DNA from: Gyrodactylus bullatarudis
Taxonomy: Eukaryota; Platyhelminthes; Monogenea; Gyrodactylidea; Gyrodactylidae
NCBI GenBank assembly: GCA_012064415.1
Contig: SSNU01000077.1
Span: forward strand, 448,849-512,848
Reading direction: 5' to 3'
DNA length: 64,000 nucleotides
Shown: in pieces, positions 24,101-36,422 of the stretch
Numbering within the stretch: the first letter of the stretch is position 1
How the letters are laid out: the number at the start of each line of letters is the position of its first letter
Notes under the pieces: model-generated
Databases searched by the model: none
The model's input: the letters and a program-made list of their open reading frames with translations, nothing else
Told to the model about the DNA's origin: nothing
Position numbers and translations under genes: made by a program

Positions 24101-27100
24101 AAATTATCCAGTTACATGTTTTATTATTCGCTTTTCAGGAATCATTTTCATGATTAAAGATATACACTTTTAATGTTCAAACGTTATAATAAAATCATTT
24201 CGTCTGATGGCAGAAACCCTTACTATACAACTGCATCGCTGGTATGTGCGTGTGTGTCCGTTAGTATCCTTTAGTAGTGTACATCGTACAATGTAAGAAA
24301 TATGAATGAATTCTTCCTTTTTTCTGTCAAAACATGCAAAACTACAATACTATTATAACAGTGATATACATGCCTGAATTTATGTACAAATTTCGATGGG
24401 AAAAAAATAATTTCTTTTTTATTTGTCTGAAAGTTGTTCAATTTTCAAGACATTGAAAAAGAAGAGGAAAAATTCTTGTGGTCAACTAAAATTTAACTCA
24501 TCCCTTTGTAAAGCTAATGCCAAACTAGCTTTTTGCAGTAGAAACCAAAGAAAATAATATAGAAATTACCTATGGTAATATTGTAGGATATTTTGGAAGG
24601 CTTAACATGCGGCAGTTCAATTCCATCGCTTTTTTCATTTTCAAAACCTGGTGTTGGTCCCCGTATGCCATCGGTCGTTGAGCATGAGTATATTCCAGAA
24701 TCTTTGGTTTTGACATTGTCAATTTTGAGGATCCATTTGTCAGGATAGGTGTGATGTACTTTAATTCGGGGATCCTTAACAAATATTTCATTTCCAACCA
24801 CTAGGGGGAAATTGTCAAGGTTCTCTTGTCTCTCCCAAACCACCTGAATCCAAATAATGTTTAGATGGTAGTTTAATCAAATTTATTATAATAATTATAA
24901 ATTACTGAATGAGTTATTATATGATAGAAAAGACTATAAAGAAAATCTTTTCAATCCCGATCTACACTATTGAATTGGTGCCAGATTGATTATTCATTCG
25001 AAAAATTGTCATTTCTTGTCCTTTTGCACATATTTTAATTATTATTAATTTCAAAACAGGAATATTTCCTGACAAACCACTATGGAGATGGAAGTTCATG
25101 AGTTTTGCAAAATCTAGATCATCCACACTATTTGAAGAAGAAGAATTTCTTAAAGAAATATGGCATATTTCAAATCTCGAGTTAGCGTCAAATTCCAATT
25201 TTTTAGCTGATTTCAAACAAAATTTCAACATTTCATTGATTTTAAGCAGTTAAGAAATAAAAATTGGATTTTCTCAAAATAATGGGGTGATTCTCACAGT
25301 CTAAGTGAGCATATTTTTTGAGATTTGTCATATTTTTTCTTTCTTCAAATGATAAATGTGGACCTCATGATCTAGATTCCAAAATATCTTCATCAAATTC
25401 GATTTATCGATGAAAAAATTGAGAATTTTGTAAACATCATAAATTCCCAACGTCGTATTAACTAGCTTTACATCGGGGGAGGTCTTGAAAGATAGATGAA
25501 TCGTACTTGTTACCAGTATTTATATGCGTACTTTGAAAGAAATCTGCCAAATAAAAATAGTCCACTCTATTGAATATCATCAATGAATTTCATTCGATAA
25601 CGAACCCTCTTGACTCAAACTAAAGCAAGTCAACTGTAAATCATGTTGAATGAGAGCTCTACATTCACATTATAGGAATTATGTTTTTCAGATTGAATTA
25701 CATTTCCAGATCACAGAGCATTATCAAAGTGTAGTACATGGTAGAATATTTATTCTGTAGTTGGAAGAAAACATGCTTTCTTTTCTCGATTCACCTACGT
25801 GTGAGTTCAACTGTCTAATAATTTGAGATCATCACATCATCCTTTGTATAACTTATGCAACAAAAGAGTTAGAGTTGCAGATAATCTTGAAACTCATGTG
25901 ACAGACAGTATAATACTTATATACCTGTCTATCTACAAGTTGACGAAAACTAATTAAAAAATACGTTTCTATATTGTACTTGAAAACAATCTCACATGAC
26001 TAAAGGAAGATTGGACTGGAAAACTTTCTATGCAACTTTCAGGATAACATAATGACAGTGTAACAGAGTCTTGATAACATTTTATTCCGAGCATATTGAA
26101 TATTTTTCTATAGTTGTTTTATCCATTCCTTCTTTTTTAGAAAGGGAGGAAGAATCAGGGTTTTTTCTTTGGTTGACCTAAATTAATTATAATTTGATAT
26201 CTATGCGTCATCTTCCTAGGTAATAATCAAGTTTAGTAAAGACTGAATTACTGTGTATATTAATCATGGCATTAATAAACAAATCACTAATCTGGGATAA
26301 AATAAAATAAATCGAAATGAGTCAAGAGAATAATAAAATTCTTCAAATTCGAAACCTTGTCGATTGATAAATACATCTTCATCAATAAAAATCACCCTTT
26401 GAGAAGGATGGAAAAAATTTGAACTTTTAGCTCTCTTTTCATAGTACACGAATTTCACAAAAATTTATAAATAAATATAAATTCTTTGTGTCTTCACAAG
26501 AAATTTTTGCCAAAAAAAATTAATGAAAAACCAAACATAAACGAGGAATCGCGTGATACAATTTGAAGAATTTCTGTGTGTAACCTCTAAGAAAATGTAT
26601 CGAATAAATGGGCATAAATGGTCAATAGTTTTGTAATTTTATTCTTCATTCTATATATTCCTCTCTTACTGAAATTGATTCAACAGAGATCATGTCTAGT
26701 TCTTTGCTAATTGATAATTAATTTCATCAGATTCAATAGAAGAATTTCGGATAGACTAAACTCAGAGTGCTTCCTGCACAGAGTTTGAGAAATGTAGACT
26801 ATGAATGGAAAAAATGGTAAAAATCTCAGTCCAACTTACAAAATATTTTCCTGGAGGTATACGACAAATGAGTGATAAATTGGTTCCTTCGTTGAAAGAC
26901 AAATGCTTCACCTTAGTTCCATCAATCATAGTTCCAATCTTTTCAAATATTGGCTTGTTCAGCATGCCTTGAACTAAGAAGAAATGTTTAATTAGCTTCT
27001 CTCATGAAATAGTGTAAAGACCTAGTTTATTATCCCCAGTGATAAATGACTTGACAAAAAACTTTCGGTGAATACATTTTGAAAATTTACTCTTTGAATT

Positions 27101-30100
27101 GAATTATATATGTATTTTTAAATTAACAATCTACAATAGAGCAATGCATTTCTTCTTAAGGAATTTCTGTAACTTGAATCTATATTTTTTAAAAAGGGTC
27201 AATTATGCATGTGGATTCCGAGTCAGCTCAGAAAGATTCTTAAAAAGAGGTACTTGTGTGATTGGTACAGGTTGAATTGTACCCACGAAAATAGTTCAAA
27301 TATATATCGAAGAATTTCATTAAAAAATACTGAATTGAATTTTTGAATTTTACTAGTTTTGACTACTTTTGAATGGATCTTAGAGAATATCTTTAGAGTT
27401 TAATGATAAAAATGTATACAGTAAAAATATTTTTATTGAAACATGAATATTTACCCCCTAATTAAGTATTATTTATCTCGACCTATCTAAATGTATAGAA
27501 ATCACTTGTTGCATTCTGATTGGTCGAGATAATACTTAATTAGGGGGTAAATATTCGTGTTTCAATAAAAATAAATTTTAATAAAGTAAATTTCTCTTGC
27601 CATCTGGTATAGGTTGACATTGATAACTTTATTTTAAATTGAAATTATTCGAATTAACTCATATCATGCCACGGGGATAACTTAGAATTAAATTTTCATA
27701 TTGTTTAGGAAATTTCCCATCTAAATTTCAACAAGATAACCAACTGAATTATTTCCCGTACATAAATTTGCATATTATATTGAGGATAAAAGATAATTTT
27801 AAATGACCACGATTCTCATTCTAATTTATTCATATAAATCTGCTCAAATTGTTTAGTCATTACGCCAAAAGTGATGTCTTTTTCTTAGATACAAGGTCTA
27901 TTATACATGATAAAATCTGGATTTTATATATCAGGAGAATAACTGTTATATTCTGATTAACATTGATTAACCAAAATGTTTTTCGTTGCCTTCTCTTGAT
28001 TGGAATGTCTTCTCGCTTTATTTTTCAGAATTCTTTTCCATTTTGTTCAGGTAGTTCAAATTCTTGGATAAACCCGAGAAATTTGAAAAAAGTGCCGTCA
28101 TTTACTTATCATAATTTTTCTCCGAAATAAGGAATATCTTTATAAAGTAGTCGTTTTTAAGGTGAGAATTTACTACAATTTCAATTTCTAAAATGTGCTA
28201 AACGTTTTTATAACTTTTGAGCTCAAATTTCGTTTGAAGCGATCAAATATATAAAAATTACCCATAATTACAGTTTGATAAATTACAGCCAATATTAGGT
28301 TATATTTTGACTCGACAAATATATATATCTCATTAAAGGAGTTATATTAGGATGCTAGAGAAATAATAAATTTGGCATAAAATATGTAATATCTACAGAA
28401 AAGAGAGGCCCTCTACATTTCCTTGGTGGAACATTTGCTTACTAAATTTGTAGGTGGGAAATAGGAAAGGTGTTGATTTATATACCAAATAAGAAGTCTA
28501 ATTAGAAAATATTTTACAAAGAAATAAATTTAGTTTTCAATCCAAATCCTCTTCATTTACCTTTTCAATTAAAGTAAATTTCTCTAATGAAAGGCATGAG
28601 TTGACGATCTGAAATGCAAATCATTTGGCTAATTTTGATCCTGAATTATCAATATCAATTTGTTTCAGATTTTCGAAATTCATAATAAATTTGAGTGGGA
28701 CTTTTTTTCTTCCTGACTATTCGGAGAAAAATTCAGTTAAATCAAAAATTCTCATCAAAATAGTTCTCCAACAATCATGAATAACTATTCTTCAACTCAA
28801 GTCTCAGGAGTATGGCAATCTCTTGTTCAACACTAGAAGATCAACTTGAATGTGCCCTGAAAAACAAACTACAAACTACTTAATAGCCCATATTAAAATG
28901 GAGGAATATTATGCATGTTTCTTGCTTATTTCTCTCGACTTTACATGCAACCTAGTCTAGATTATAAATTTTACAATTAAATCAGAATAAACTTATGTGT
29001 TAGGTCTACTTTCTTATGTATGTTATTCTACACATTAGTATAGGATGAATTAATTCAACAAGTTTATTGTTGTGTTGGCTGTGGTTGTTAATGAAATAAC
29101 ATGGATGTAAGCTATGGAACATGCATTGAATCCTAAGCATACATTACATGTCATTCAAATATATAAAGCTAGTTATTTTCGATTTTTACAAGAATCTCAT
29201 TTATTCCATCAAAAATTTGAAGATGATAAAAATCTTTATGTAACCTGCATGAAGGAGACAAAGAATTTTCCATCTTTTCGAACTTTGACCTGGAAATTTT
29301 CATTAATTTAAAAGTAGGGATATTGACAAAAAATGTATATATGGGTATCTATTTGACAAAAAGTGTATAGTATTTTCACAATTTCAATAGTTGTATACGG
29401 TCTATTATCAAATGTCAAATAGCTGTTTTCACAACATGTATTGGTGTGTTCGAGATTTTCAAAACATAAATAGATATCTCAATTAATGTAATAGACTTAT
29501 GTTTTTTTAAACTTACAATATCATAATTTTTTTAATTTTTTTCATCAGTATCAATAGATGAAATAATTTCAGAAACAGTATAATAGACCAATATATCCTT
29601 TCACATACATAATCAATGATTATGAAAATTTACTGAAACCGTTTCATTTCACGTTATTTTTTCAAAAATATTTCATCATACTACTGATATATTTCCCGTA
29701 TAAACTTGACAATATTTTTGATTTTCAACTTTACCTGGTGGAGTAATGATTAATTTTGTAAATTAGAATTCAGCAAATTTTCCTAATCATTCATACTGTA
29801 AGTAAAAGGATTTATTTCATCTATTGATACTGATGAAGAAAATTTTAAAAATAATGATACTTTAAGTGTAAAAAACATCGGTCTATTATACTGTAACTGA
29901 AAAAAATGATACTGCAAGTGTAAATTCTTCTTCATATGTAACTAGCTTCAGTATATTCTTTATGATAGATTTAAATTTGAAGAAAAAATCAAATAATACA
30001 GTTGCTTAAATGATGGGAAATTTAGATCTTCATGAAAAGTAAAAGATGCAATAAACAATATGTATGTACCAGGTAGAAAATAAACATTCAACTTTTGAAT

Positions 30101-30928
30101 AATAATTTTGAGCACTTTTAATTCATAAACACAAGAGTAAATTTCTCTCTAAAGTCTAACCTCTTTCTTCAGGTATTGCATACCTAACCATGAGTTAAGG
30201 TCATTTTTTGTAATCCTATTCTCTATTGTTTAAAATGCAGTGTAGTACACCCGTACAACGATAACACACAAAAAATACAGTGAATATTTTGTGGATTAAA
30301 AAACATACAGAGAGAATGAACCACAAGATAAACTTGGAGAGAATAACTTTTCAACTCTGTAATACTTCTAATAGTGTTAGGAAAAATATGGGTAAATGTT
30401 CATACTTTGAAAATTTCTCTTACGAAACAACAATGCCTAGTACTTTTCCGCTAAATGTAAAAGTTTCAATGGTAACCTCTTTTTTCTAAACAAATTATTT
30501 AATTAGACTATAGAAAAATGTCAAAAGATTTTATTTTGACAAATTCATTCTTCAAAGTTCCAGAGAGCTTTTAAATCTTTCCTCCCTCGTATAGTATGTA
30601 GATGCGCTTATTTTGTATTTCTAAAATTGGACCATTATTTGATCCAACAATATGACCTTAAGAAATAGGAATATAAAAAACGTCTTTAAACAAAAATAAT
30701 TCTTTCAAAAGAATCAACTCTCTTTGAATTTTCATAGCACGTGTCAGATGAACGATTTTTACCTTCTGAGCCTTAAATCCCTTATAAGGAGTTCCAGTAG
30801 ACTTCGCCAAAACCGAGATGAACAACTGTTTAAACAGGAATGAATAAAAACAAAAAGGTTCAAAATTACTCACATGTGCTTTCCATCAAGTGAAATAGAA
30901 GGATAATTTTAATGATAGATCCGAACAT
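21127..30928 (-). CDS. Two-Ig-domain cell-surface protein, possibly GPI-anchored
   Basis: Exons (5'->3'): 30874-30928, 26840-26973, 24570-24843, 23390-23458, 23013-23333, 21127-21275; all phases fit, 333 aa. Exon 1 encodes a signal peptide (MFGSIIKIILLFHLMEST). Ig1 spans exons 2-3: SLICRIPPGKYF, then VVWERQ, then WILKIDNVKTKDSGIYSC. A 23-codon linker exon follows. Ig2 is in exon 5: VEIKCHV, IEWYQNGYRV, and DRIFPQDSGSWICL. Each domain has its cysteine pair, tryptophan and the D-S-G-x-x-x-C turn. The last exon ends in a hydrophobic run (TFSLLLFLLMFHFWM) with almost nothing after it, typical of a GPI-attachment signal. The style resembles arthropod Dpr/lachesin adhesion proteins, but I cannot assign orthology. 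The first and last exons rest on splice consensus and phase and are less certain. Confidence 0.75.
21276..23012. other. Ig gene last intron
   Basis: 1.7 kb, AT-rich. A + strand open frame (22557-22802) has no recognisable family. No repeat beyond the short string at 22510-22527. Confidence 0.35.
23976..24045 (+). repeat. Fragment of the MITE seen at 27421-27586
   Basis: GGTAAATATTCGTGTTTCAA (23983-24002) followed by TAAAAA matches the right arm of the inverted-repeat element at 27522-27572. AAAAATATTTTTACTG (24023-24038) matches, in reverse, its left outer arm. It lies within an Ig gene intron. Confidence 0.6.
25357..25475 (+). repeat. Dispersed ~100-bp repeat, copy 2
   Basis: Diverged partner of 18762-18862; see that entry. 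It lies within an Ig gene intron (24844-26839). Confidence 0.55.
27421..27586. mobile_element. MITE with ~55-bp inverted repeats
   Basis: Left arm 27421-27483, right arm 27522-27586. TATTTACCCCCTAATTAAGT (27449-27468) is the exact reverse complement of ACTTAATTAGGGGGTAAATA, and the arms end in CTCGACC/GGTCGAG around a ~38-nt loop. No coding capacity. It lies in the first Ig-gene intron (26974-30873). Confidence 0.8.
29532..29900. repeat. Rearranged inverted and direct repeats
   Basis: CATCAGTATCAATAGATGAA (29543-29562) recurs as its reverse complement at 29816-29835. CAGTATAATAGACC (29575-29588) recurs as GGTCTATTATACTG at 29880-29893. Both right-hand copies are inverted, yet their order matches the left, so this is not a simple palindrome. 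ATGATACT-x-x-AAGTGTAAA also occurs twice directly (about 29855 and 29910). No ORF. Confidence 0.6.
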
Positions 30929-33020
30929 GTTCAATGTTACTTCTTGTGCTTCTCTCCTTTTGGTCACTTTTTAAATTCCTCTCCTATCATTATGCTGTAA
31001 ATAGAAGATTATCCAAGATTATAAGGAGGTCTGTGTGAATGGAAACGAGTTAAGTTGGATGCAGTTTAGTTTGGTGTGAACTAATTCGTCTGTTTGAAAA
31101 ATAAAATATTTACTCAATCAACCAATCACGATTGAGCTTGCATTCATCATACACAATTCATTCAACAACTCCCATATAAACACATAGTTTTTCTATTGAT
31201 AGAAAAATTACTATAAGTACAAATGGTTTTTGAAAAAAGATTAATACTTATTCCTGTAATTAATGGGACAGACTGAAGTGAAAAAATAACAGTAAAAATT
31301 GTTTAAAATCAAAATTCTACATAATACCCTCAAGGTAACTTGTCCATTTTCCTCTCTGTTGCTGTTTGAAGAAAAAAAGTTTATACAGACAGACTTTACG
31401 GAAAAAGGTGGGAAGTTATCATCCTTATTATCCGGTTAAGTGTTTGTGCAGTACTGCAAAAAGTTGTGACCATAAAGTTGTGAAAGAGATTATATAAATA
31501 AATACGGAAGAAACGCTTATATTAAAATTGTATAAATAAATTCATTCATATAGTAGTAATTGTATTAATAGTTTATTAGAGGACCTCGAGGAGAGAGGTC
31601 ACACTAGAAAGACTAAAGCTTACTCAAAAATGAATGCTGTTCAGGAATTACGTAAAGTACAAAAGTATTAGTTAATCAGATTCCCTGGGGAGTTTCGTCT
31701 TTCATCAATTCCATTTAAGGAATAATTCAATTTTTATAGATAAACTTGAGAAGGTTACAATCTTTGAAATCAAAGCAATTTTCAACATTTCTTTGACTGG
31801 AACCAAATTGGGATTAAATTTCAGTGTATTAAAAAGTATTATTAATCTATCTATTTGGTTTAAATCTATAGATCTTTGATTGATAGTGAAATTTGTTGGA
31901 AAGTTGAATAAAAATTAAACTTTTTCCAGAAGTTCTTTGCATGAGTAAGGTCCAAAGCAAGCGAGTAAATATTTACTATGTGATCCAAACCCCTGATTTT
32001 GATCGGTCGCTCACAAGTAGACCTACATAAAACAGGTTTTTTTAGAGTGCCTTTGAAGGGAAACTTTATGTATATTTTTCGCTTTATATTACGCTCTAAT
32101 TTCTTCGGACTGGGGGCGGCCATTGAGTTTCGGTTCCGACTTTAAATTGAAGGCATTCAGTATTTATTGAAGTTTGTAGACTCTCTAAATATATACTACG
32201 AAATACCTATTAATAAGAATTCATTGAAGATTGGTTTGAGAATATTTTATTGTTTTTTTATCAAATTTTATTTGAAAAACTCTCTGGGATAATGACTTTT
32301 AGTGATGGATTTATTGGCTCTCACTCCTCGAGTGTGTGTAGATGACCTTGAAGTTTAAATAGCCTAACTTCATGAAATCTTATTCTCTTGAAATTCATTT
32401 CATGAGTCACAAAAAAGAAAGGATTTTTTCTCTAATTACTCCCCATGTCCAAATTGGAAATTCCTATTATTTACGAGCTGATCCGAAATGCATTTGATTC
32501 CAAATTTAAACTAAAATCTTGACAAAGAATTCCAAAATATACCCGTCTTCTTACTCTATAACAATCAAATAGCCAAGATACGGATCTATACAAGAAATAA
32601 CAACTCCATTACAAAATTTCTTGACACTCATTGAGTCTGTTCTTTTATCAGACCGTTGATTTGCAATTTAAATATGGTTTTAGGCTATGGTTAAATGTTT
32701 TCTTCTCCAAACAACTCACAAGACTAATTACTTTTCTAATAAAATTTAGTACTCAGATCATGTTTTTCATATTTTTAAAGCGTGAAAGTCATTCTTTATT
32801 ATGTTATTGGCAATGACTCATTGCCCATTTTTCCCACAATTTCCCCAGGGACATCATAAAACAACAAAATTTACCCATGAAGGTCCTCTTGGTGATAAGA
32901 TTACTATTTTTGAAGCTAAAATTTAAGAAATCCATTAAGATATTCTGGATTTTAGTGATTGCGTAGTAAAAATTCATTGAAAATTGAGCGGTGATTTGAA
33001 AAATTCTGAATTTTTGAAAC
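30929..33020. other. Gene-poor region upstream of the Ig gene
   Basis: About 2 kb without a supported gene. One minus-strand open frame (31866-32123, 85 codons) starts MAAPSPKKLERNIKRK at a locally GC-rich ATG (32121-32123), but no family is recognised. It shares GTCGCT-ACAAGTAG (32006-32020) with 36186-36200, suggesting a dispersed element. The remainder is AT-rich. Confidence 0.4.
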
Positions 33021-33316
33021 TTAACCCTCGCATGGAATTTGGGGTCTTTTTGACCCCAAGGTGATTTCAATCCTTTGTAACTTTTTTGTTTTTTTTTCTT
33101 TTTGACAGAAAAGTACAAAGTCGCTGTGGAAAATGCAGCATTTTTATATGCAAAGAACATTCTTATCTATCTTGTCCTAATTGTCTATAAAAATATTTAA
33201 ATCTTGTTGAATGAAAACTTTTTCTTTTTGCTAACACTAATGTTGAGAGTATGTGGGGTCAAAAAGACCCCAAATTTCGTCTACGTGATTTTTTTCAAAT
33301 TCCATGCGAGGGTTAA
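33021..33316. mobile_element. piggyBac-like MITE
   Basis: A 296-bp unit flanked on both sides by TTAA (33021-33024 and 33313-33316), the piggyBac target-site duplication. Terminal repeats are a perfect CCCTCGCATGGAATTTG / CAAATTCCATGCGAGGG. Just inside the ends lie GGGGTCTTTTTGACCCC (33041-33057) and GGGGTCAAAAAGACCCC (33255-33271), a sub-terminal palindrome common in piggyBac-family elements. No transposase is encoded, so it would move only with help from another copy. Confidence 0.88.
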
Positions 33317-33756
33317 TGACATAATGGTGAAGCCTTTTCGACACATTCTTCAATAAAAAATAATGCTTAAAGTTGGTAGTTCTATCAGAAAAGCTGTTAG
33401 TAATATCAGGTTAAAAATTTCACCCTACCCTAACGCTCATGAATGTTTGTAGCGACTAAATCTTTGAAAAATATAAATGGAGGAGATTTTAATTACAACA
33501 GAATCTAGAAACAATTTTATGAAACTTTAAATAATTTTTTCTTCAGTCAATCAAAATTTGACAAATTGCAAAATTTTCAAAAAAATAGTTTACTCATAAG
33601 TAGGGTTATGGGTTCATGAAGTTCGTCAAGGGGCTCTTAATTTTTGTAATAATTTAAATATTCATGTTATGTCAGTGAAAATCTAGTATCAGTTATTTAA
33701 TCGTGAAATAATAAATTATCATGTTTATAGTTGAAATAAATTTATTCTCTCTAAAT

Positions 33757-34909
33757 TTAGGCAATAGATTTCTCGTTTTCTTCGAAGGCTGCCTGATTTT
33801 GGTGTCTGAAAAAGTGAATTGTCTCAAAGGCAACTTCGACAAGAATCAGGATGATTATCATCCATTCAAGTCTACTTGAATGTCTAGCCTGTAAATGATT
33901 CGTGAGGATATCATTCAACTCGAAACACATGTCTAATTTCGAGTTCAAAATCCTCACACGAGAGGGGATGTTTAGTTTGGTTTTTAGTTCCTTAAACAAA
34001 GCTTCTAAGTCAGGTCGTTCCCAGTAGACGTCAGGTGTATCTGAGATGGAAGTTGTAATATTCAAGAGGTGTCTCAATGCGAATAGGTCGCCCGTCCTTT
34101 GGAATACTTTACTACTCTGGAATGTTAAGCCAATACCAGTTCTCATTTCCTAGATTTTGGTTAGAAATTGGATTAATTACCTGAATCCATGGCTCCATCT
34201 GGAATGCCAACTTGTCAAAGTTATTTTCAATTGAATTTAACTTTACTGAATGCGACAATGCATCTGAGACAGAGAGCATATCGAGAATATGGGAATTCTC
34301 AGAATCAGCAGGATCGATTTTTCTATCGGGAACACGTAAATGAATATCTTCTCCAACTAAATACGTCCCATAAGAGTTTTTTGAAACACAAAATCTTAGT
34401 TCTTCCATTTCATGAAGATTTTTAGACAATGGTTTAACGAGGGAAGGCTCAATAAGATTAATTAACAGTTGAGAATCTTTTTCGTTGAAATTCCAAAAGA
34501 CAATCGTACCCTTTTGAAAAATGAATAGGTTTTTATCAACTATTTCGAGAGTTTCTTCATTGATATTATCATCTGGTTTTTTAGAAAAAGAACAAGAATA
34601 CGAGGAGATATCATCGGGAAAATTATTCTTTTTAAAATTGTTACTGTTTAGAATTTTTACGGCATCTTTGAGATTTATAGTCTGAGAGATTTCATATGCA
34701 AGGATAGGCATAAACGTGAATTTTTTCAAATTTTCAATGTCACTATCAGTTCTAGGTCTATTGGTATGTCTATCCTTATTAGAAGTTCTTAATGGAGGGT
34801 CGAAAAATATTGTATTTTTTCTGTCAGTAGGAAATTTTGAGAATGATTTTGAATTCTTCTGGAAACTAGGAAATGAAAACGGCTGTATAATTTTCTGACA
34901 ACACTTCAT
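33757..34909 (-). CDS. RMND1: RMND1/DUF155 family mitochondrial protein
   Basis: Two exons, 34181-34909 and 33757-34149, 373 aa. DUF155 proteins (RMND1 in animals) are inner-membrane mitochondrial proteins needed for organelle translation. The N-terminus (MKCCQKIIQPFSFPSFQK) is basic and suits a targeting sequence. The core contains LFIFQKGTIVFWNF (about residues 127-140), the family's F-x-x-G-x-x-V-x-W motif. The C-terminus has SSRLEWMIIILILVEVAFE, the conserved R-L-E-W followed by a membrane helix. The intron 34150-34180 is only 31 nt. The gene is head-to-head with the nocturnin-like gene, 165 bp apart. Confidence 0.85.
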
Positions 34910-35074
34910 AATATAAAAAGGTGCTTAGGTTAGAGTAAACTGATTAGATCGGATCAAATTGATAAAAATATTGAATTTTTACTAAATGGTAACAAACTAA
35001 AATGTTTCTGAGTTACTTTAAGAAATTTTGGCATAAATATAAATTAAAACTTTTCATAACAAAAATTACTGTCG

Positions 35075-35943
35075 ATGAGTACTCAACTTAGAATATTCCA
35101 ATGGAATATCCTAGCTCAAGGATTTGCTAACAATCATGATTTCAAATTTTTGGAAAAGGATGATCTAACTTTTGACAAACGCTTTTCTCAGATAGTTAAC
35201 CATATAAAAAATTATCTTCCTGATATAATTTGTATTGAAGAGGCAGATATTCATGATAAAATCTTGAAAGAACTGAATGATTCAGGGCCTATCAAGTATA
35301 GTTCATTCTTTCTTGTTAAAAATAAATCAGCATGCTTAAAGTATGATGGTAATTTTGGTTCAGACGGAATAGCTGTTTTTTACAAGTATGAAGCTTTTGC
35401 ATGATTTAAACTCTTAGTGAAAATAAATTCCGATCAATTGAAAAGCATGAATTCGGGCTTGATGAAAATAGGCAGCGAAATAGCTTGAATGTTCTACTCG
35501 AGGACATAGCAACTAAAAAGAAATTCTGGATTGTGGTTACTCATTTCAAATCAAAGAGGGATTTCGCTTCAACTCGGGTTGATGAAGGAAAGATTCTCCT
35601 GAATCATATTAAAACACAAAAGGATTATCCAACCTTTATTTGTGGCGATTTCAATGCTGAACCACAAGAAGAGGTCATAGAGATGATAAAAAGTTACAAT
35701 TTCAAATCAGCTTACGAAACTCATTTGGGCAATGAACCTTTATTTACAACATGGAAATTTATCAAAGGAGCTAGAAGCAAAGAAACTCAACCAAAACATT
35801 GCATTGACTATATTTTCTACAGAAATGCAGATCTTTTCACAGTTACAGAATTGATGGACGAAGGAAAGATTGGTGAAAATGGACTTCCTAACAAAAATTT
35901 CCCATCAGATCATCTGTTTTTGATTGCTGATTTTAAGCTTTAA
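35075..35943 (+). CDS. Nocturnin-like endonuclease/exonuclease/phosphatase
   Basis: Exons 35075-35385 and 35418-35943 give 278 aa. Nocturnin-family members of the EEP fold are metal-dependent hydrolases (nocturnin removes the 2'-phosphate of NADPH; relatives are CCR4-type deadenylases). Motifs are in order: FQWNILAQGFA, ICIEEAD (metal-binding Glu), SDGIAVFY, WIVVTHFKSK, FICGDFNAEP, FTTWK, CIDYIFY and the final FPSDHLFLIADF. All catalytic residues are visible. The 32-nt intron (35386-35417) restores the frame and joins SDGIAVFY to ENKFRSIEKHEFGL, the expected strand. Read without it, the gene would appear frameshifted with a stop. The short N-terminus lacks a targeting extension. Confidence 0.85.
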
Positions 35944-36422
35944 CGGAATAATTACATTTGTTGCGGGCGATCGAAAATCAACAAAATTAAAGTTAAATTT
36001 TAATTAATAATATATTCATCCTTAAATTATATTCCTCCCAAGTTTCGTAGATTAGGACTTTCTTATTTGTATTGAGAAACTCGAAGAAGATTAGCGAATT
36101 TTCACTTTCTAATAAGACTTTTAGGATAAGCATGTTGTTTGATCAAAAATCTTAATTATCTTATTTTAACAACTTATTTTTATCAGTCGCTTACAAGTAG
36201 AAAAGTGTTGAAAACAGACTTCATTCAATGCTTGTAGACAAACCAAGTTCTTCCGGCTATTTTATACATCTAAAGCTTTGTAAATTAAGAATCGTGAGAT
36301 GCTGGCTAGAATTTCAATTAAATAATTGGCATAAAGTTTGCACAACAGAGATGAAATTGCATTCCCATATTATGACTCTTCAAATTCTTGAAAAATTTAT
36401 TAAAAATTCCTAATTCTTTTTG
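35944..36422. other. Tail-to-tail spacer, nocturnin-like and C1q genes
   Basis: 479 nt, AT-rich, holding both 3' UTRs. CAGTCGCTTACAAGTAG (36185-36201) resembles 32005-32020 and may mark a small dispersed repeat. Confidence 0.35.

Noticed and set aside
31866..32123. 85-codon minus-strand ORF starting MAAPSPKKLERN
   Set aside because: No family, no splice or promoter support, and a shared repeat string nearby; not listed as a gene.
35075..35943. Nocturnin-like gene as a frameshifted pseudogene
   Set aside because: A phase-correct 32-nt GT-AG intron explains the break, and several neighbouring genes have introns of the same size.
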